From: Circinella minor
Lineage: Eukaryota > Mucoromycota > Mucoromycetes > Mucorales > Lichtheimiaceae
Assembly (NCBI GenBank): GCA_016758965.1
Contig: JAEPRB010000071.1
Location: 101,541 to 165,540, forward strand
Direction: 5' to 3'
DNA: 64,000 nucleotides
Part shown: one piece after another, positions 61,654-64,000 of the stretch
How positions within the stretch are numbered: position 1 is the stretch's first letter
How the letters are laid out: every line of letters begins with the position of its first letter
The notes under the pieces: model-generated
Told to the model about the DNA's origin: nothing
Database searches by the model: none
The model's input: only the letters and a program-made list of their open reading frames with translations
Position numbers and translations under genes: made by a program

Positions 61654-62219
61654 AATATAAAATGGATCTCCTGTTATATAGTTCTCCTCTTAATATATAA
61701 TTTATCAAGAAATGTAATGGGCTAAAAAAAAAAAAGTGAGTGAATGTGTATATCGTCAAAACGTTTCTATTGTTGACCTAATAAAAATTGAATACGTAGC
61801 AAAATATATCTACTTGATCAATAAAAATTTTTCTATTCTAAATGAGGTTTAAACATTGCTATTATATACAAGTAAAACAAAACAAAGATGGGATTAAACA
61901 AATTATATTTTTACAGGATTTTTGCGGGATTTTTTTTTCCATTATGGCGTTGGGTAACTTTTTTGACTGGCGGTGTGTTTTCATGATTGGCAGGAGCTGA
62001 AAGATTAGGATGACAATATAATTTCATGAATTGGCCGAATTACAAAATGTATATGGCGGTTAGGAAGCCTATGCTTTAAACAATATCAGATAATGGTTCT
62101 TTTTTTTTTTACCTTTACATTATGTATTTGTATTTTTTTTTAAAATATATAGCCATTATAGAAAATATAAAAAAGGAAGACATAGAGTTCGAAAACCAAT
62201 ATATAAAAAAAAAACCAAA
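61654..62219. other. Spacer between the two relics
   Basis: AT-rich, with nothing recognised. A Helitron end (3' CTRR with a hairpin, or 5' TC) could lie here or upstream of 59883, but none is clear by eye. Confidence 0.4.
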
Positions 62220-63045
62220 CTAAATGCCCAATTGAAAATATAAAACAGCCCATCCCTCCAATTCCTTCGCGAGTAAAATATCTTCTTCATTGACATTGGC
62301 GAAAACCAAGTTGACGATTATCTTGTCTGAAGAGTTTCGGTAAATAACTCCGATGATTTGACACATGCGTGTGATACCTATTTTTTTTTTTTTACTATAA
62401 TTCACCTCATTAGCATTACTGATCGTCTGGTAACAACTATATTTTAATATGGATTCTAATTATAATTATTATGATTATTACCAGCAACCATACATAAAGA
62501 TTCTACCAGGCTGGGAGTGCAGTCGCAGCTATCCTTGGGACAATGAAAATGTTATGATATCAGCGAGCTTGAGTCAGCAAAGGGGGATAAAAACACCATT
62601 TTTGGTTACAATACCATTCGCCCTGCCAGCGCGTAAAATGCATGGCCTAACCAATAACACAGTTTTTTTTTTATCGTCCCACCCTTCTCCAGCTTTTTTT
62701 TTGTACTGTATCTGATTTTCATGAGTAAATCAAAGTGGTTAAGATCTTGGATGCATAATTATGTGTAACTTCCTTGCTGTCAACTTTGGCCGTGATTGAA
62801 ACAACGTGTTGAACATGAGGTACACGAAAATGACATTTTTTTGAAAAAGTACAAGTGGTACCTACAGTTACTACTTTGTCGTTATTCACATTTTGAGTAT
62901 ATATATTGGTGTTCCCATCATTATTATAGAGAAAGTGGTTGTTGTTTTAAATAAAGAACTACTACTTACAAGGCAGCGTTTGGTGAAAAGACATTTTTTC
63001 AATAATCTTGAAATTCTTAAGTTCGAGGAATCCAAGACTACATGT
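62220..63045 (-). pseudogene. Decayed NADH-cytochrome b5 reductase-like copy
   Basis: Read from 63045 downward. A piece with LKNFKIIEKMSFHQTLPC (about 63020-62965) fits the start of the FAD domain and ends at a GTAAGT donor. A second piece with VPHVQHVVSITAKVDSKEVT (about 62832-62740) fits the FAD-domain region before the expected RSYTP motif, which is altered here. The third, GITRMCQIIGVIYRNSSDKI and VNLVFANVNEEDILLAKELE (62374-62233), is the NAD-binding region with the family's GITPM and FANVxEEDILL motifs. The GG-T loop before GITRM is lost and replaced by a T-run, and the rest of the middle is absent. Order and strand are right for one decayed gene. No functional product is expected. Confidence 0.7.
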
Positions 63046-64000
63046 ACAAATTAAGCTGTTTGGTCGTAAAAATGTTATTATTAGCCTAAACAAACAAACA
63101 AACAAACAAACAAATGACATTCGATGTACCAGGCCGAGGAACTTGAACATTGATAATTGGAAACTTGGAACATAGCCTTTCCCTAATGAGAAAAATCCGG
63201 ATAAATCCTTGAGTCTATGGGACATATATATAAGCGAGCTTCAACTCCCTGTCATTGAAGCTTTTCAATTATATAATATCGTAAAACTATACAGGTTTGT
63301 GGAATCACATAGTGTTAGCAAAACAAAATAAGTGAATATCGTACAGTAATGAAAATTGCTCTAATATATGAAGCTGCCTGAATATATCTTGTCATAAGAA
63401 TTGCCAGCCGCAAAAAAAAAAAAAGAGTTTCTCCTCTGAAAGAACTAACCAGAGTGACAAGAGCAGTTGAATACCTTGTCCAAACTAGACGTCCGTTAAT
63501 ACACACAGAGCTTACTTTAAAAAAGAACAACGTTAGTAACCAGCAGTTTATTGTTTTTATCTTGCTTGGTTACAAACTCTTTTCTGTCACCCCAACCACT
63601 AGTACTAGTGTACGAATTTTTTTTTTTTTTGAAAAAAACCCTTTAATTTCAAACAGTTATATTGAAACGATTAATGCAAATATAAGTTTGTAATCTTTTA
63701 TTATGATTAATGATGGGCCATAGTGCATTTTTTACAAAAAAAAGAGCTTAAAAAAAGAATGAGAACTATGGAATAGAAGTTAACACTTTTACTAGTGTCG
63801 GGAGTGCAAAATTAACTCTTAATGTTGGACTTTTGGACCGTTTATTAATTTTTTGGAACAGCAAATCTGGAACCTTAAGATGTTTGCTAAATATAATACA
63901 GTGAAATAAATCAGTCTCATGTAATATTTCGTTCCCTTTCCGAATCTCTCGCTGCTTTTACACTTTGCTCATTACCTAAATATCTCGTAATACGGCCATA
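63046..64000. other. Right-edge region, no gene recognised
   Basis: Starts with a (CAAA)n repeat at about 63087-63114. A plus-strand frame near 63440-63530 (VTRAVEYLVQTRRPLIHTEL) has a mildly protein-like look but no family was recognised. The rest is AT-rich. Confidence 0.4.
63087..63114. repeat. (CAAA)n microsatellite
   Basis: A tetranucleotide CAAA run of about seven units, upstream of the cytochrome b5 reductase relic. Confidence 0.9.

Noticed and set aside
1..64000. tRNA, 5S rRNA or CRISPR arrays
   Set aside because: No cloverleaf with a GGTTCGA-type T-arm, no 5S box C-like sequence and no spaced identical direct repeats were found by eye.

Overview
The window looks like nuclear DNA of an early-diverging (Mucoromycota, probably Mucorales-like) fungus. 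It is very AT-rich, has long A/T runs and microsatellites between genes, and its protein genes carry many short introns (about 50-150 nt, GTAAGT-like donors, TAG acceptors). I joined exons by hand. Every multi-exon model below stays in frame across all junctions and ends at one stop codon. Species cannot be fixed from the sequence alone.

Layout: a possible last exon of an off-window gene (157-220); a 2H-phosphoesterase gene (1459-3487, +); an 800-bp TIR element (about 5312-6111); atp12 (6499-7768, +) tail-to-tail with a four-CBS-domain protein (9242-7824, -); spt3 (10936-9542, -); an F-box-like protein (11750-13083, +); a ten-exon plasma-membrane-type syntaxin (16056-13976, -); a second F-box protein (17348-16593, -); an LEA-like repeat protein with a mitochondrial-looking N-terminus (18490-19676, +); a DHA1-type MFS transporter (21049-23489, +); a TPR/F-box/LRR protein of Dia2/Pof3 architecture (26401-23889, -); ade2 (28592-30627, +); sip5-like (32479-30968, -); a cinnamyl/ADH6-type alcohol dehydrogenase (34524-36231, +); an unknown, probably nuclear coiled-coil protein (38080-36706, -); a coiled-coil protein with four tandem TQT motifs (40265-42164, +); a 13-exon sugar porter (45974-48903, +); 1-Cys peroxiredoxin (51632-52610, +); a 77-aa hydrophilic protein (53038-53271, +); a membrane-anchored ER FKBP (54782-53737, -); and an SLC1-type acyltransferase (56625-55377, -).

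The last 7 kb is gene-poor and decayed. It holds a broken Helitron Rep/helicase gene (about 61653-59883, -) and a decayed cytochrome-b5-reductase-like copy (about 63045-62220, -).

The genes are ordinary housekeeping, trafficking, transport and stress functions with no operon logic. The items most worth a second look are the tandem TQT (LC8-ligand-like) protein, the TIR element, a 5-nt microexon in the sugar porter, the Helitron relic with a recognisable intron, a GC-richer structured island that could be an RNA gene, and a strong excess of the palindrome TACGTA between genes. I see no rRNA, tRNA or CRISPR array.
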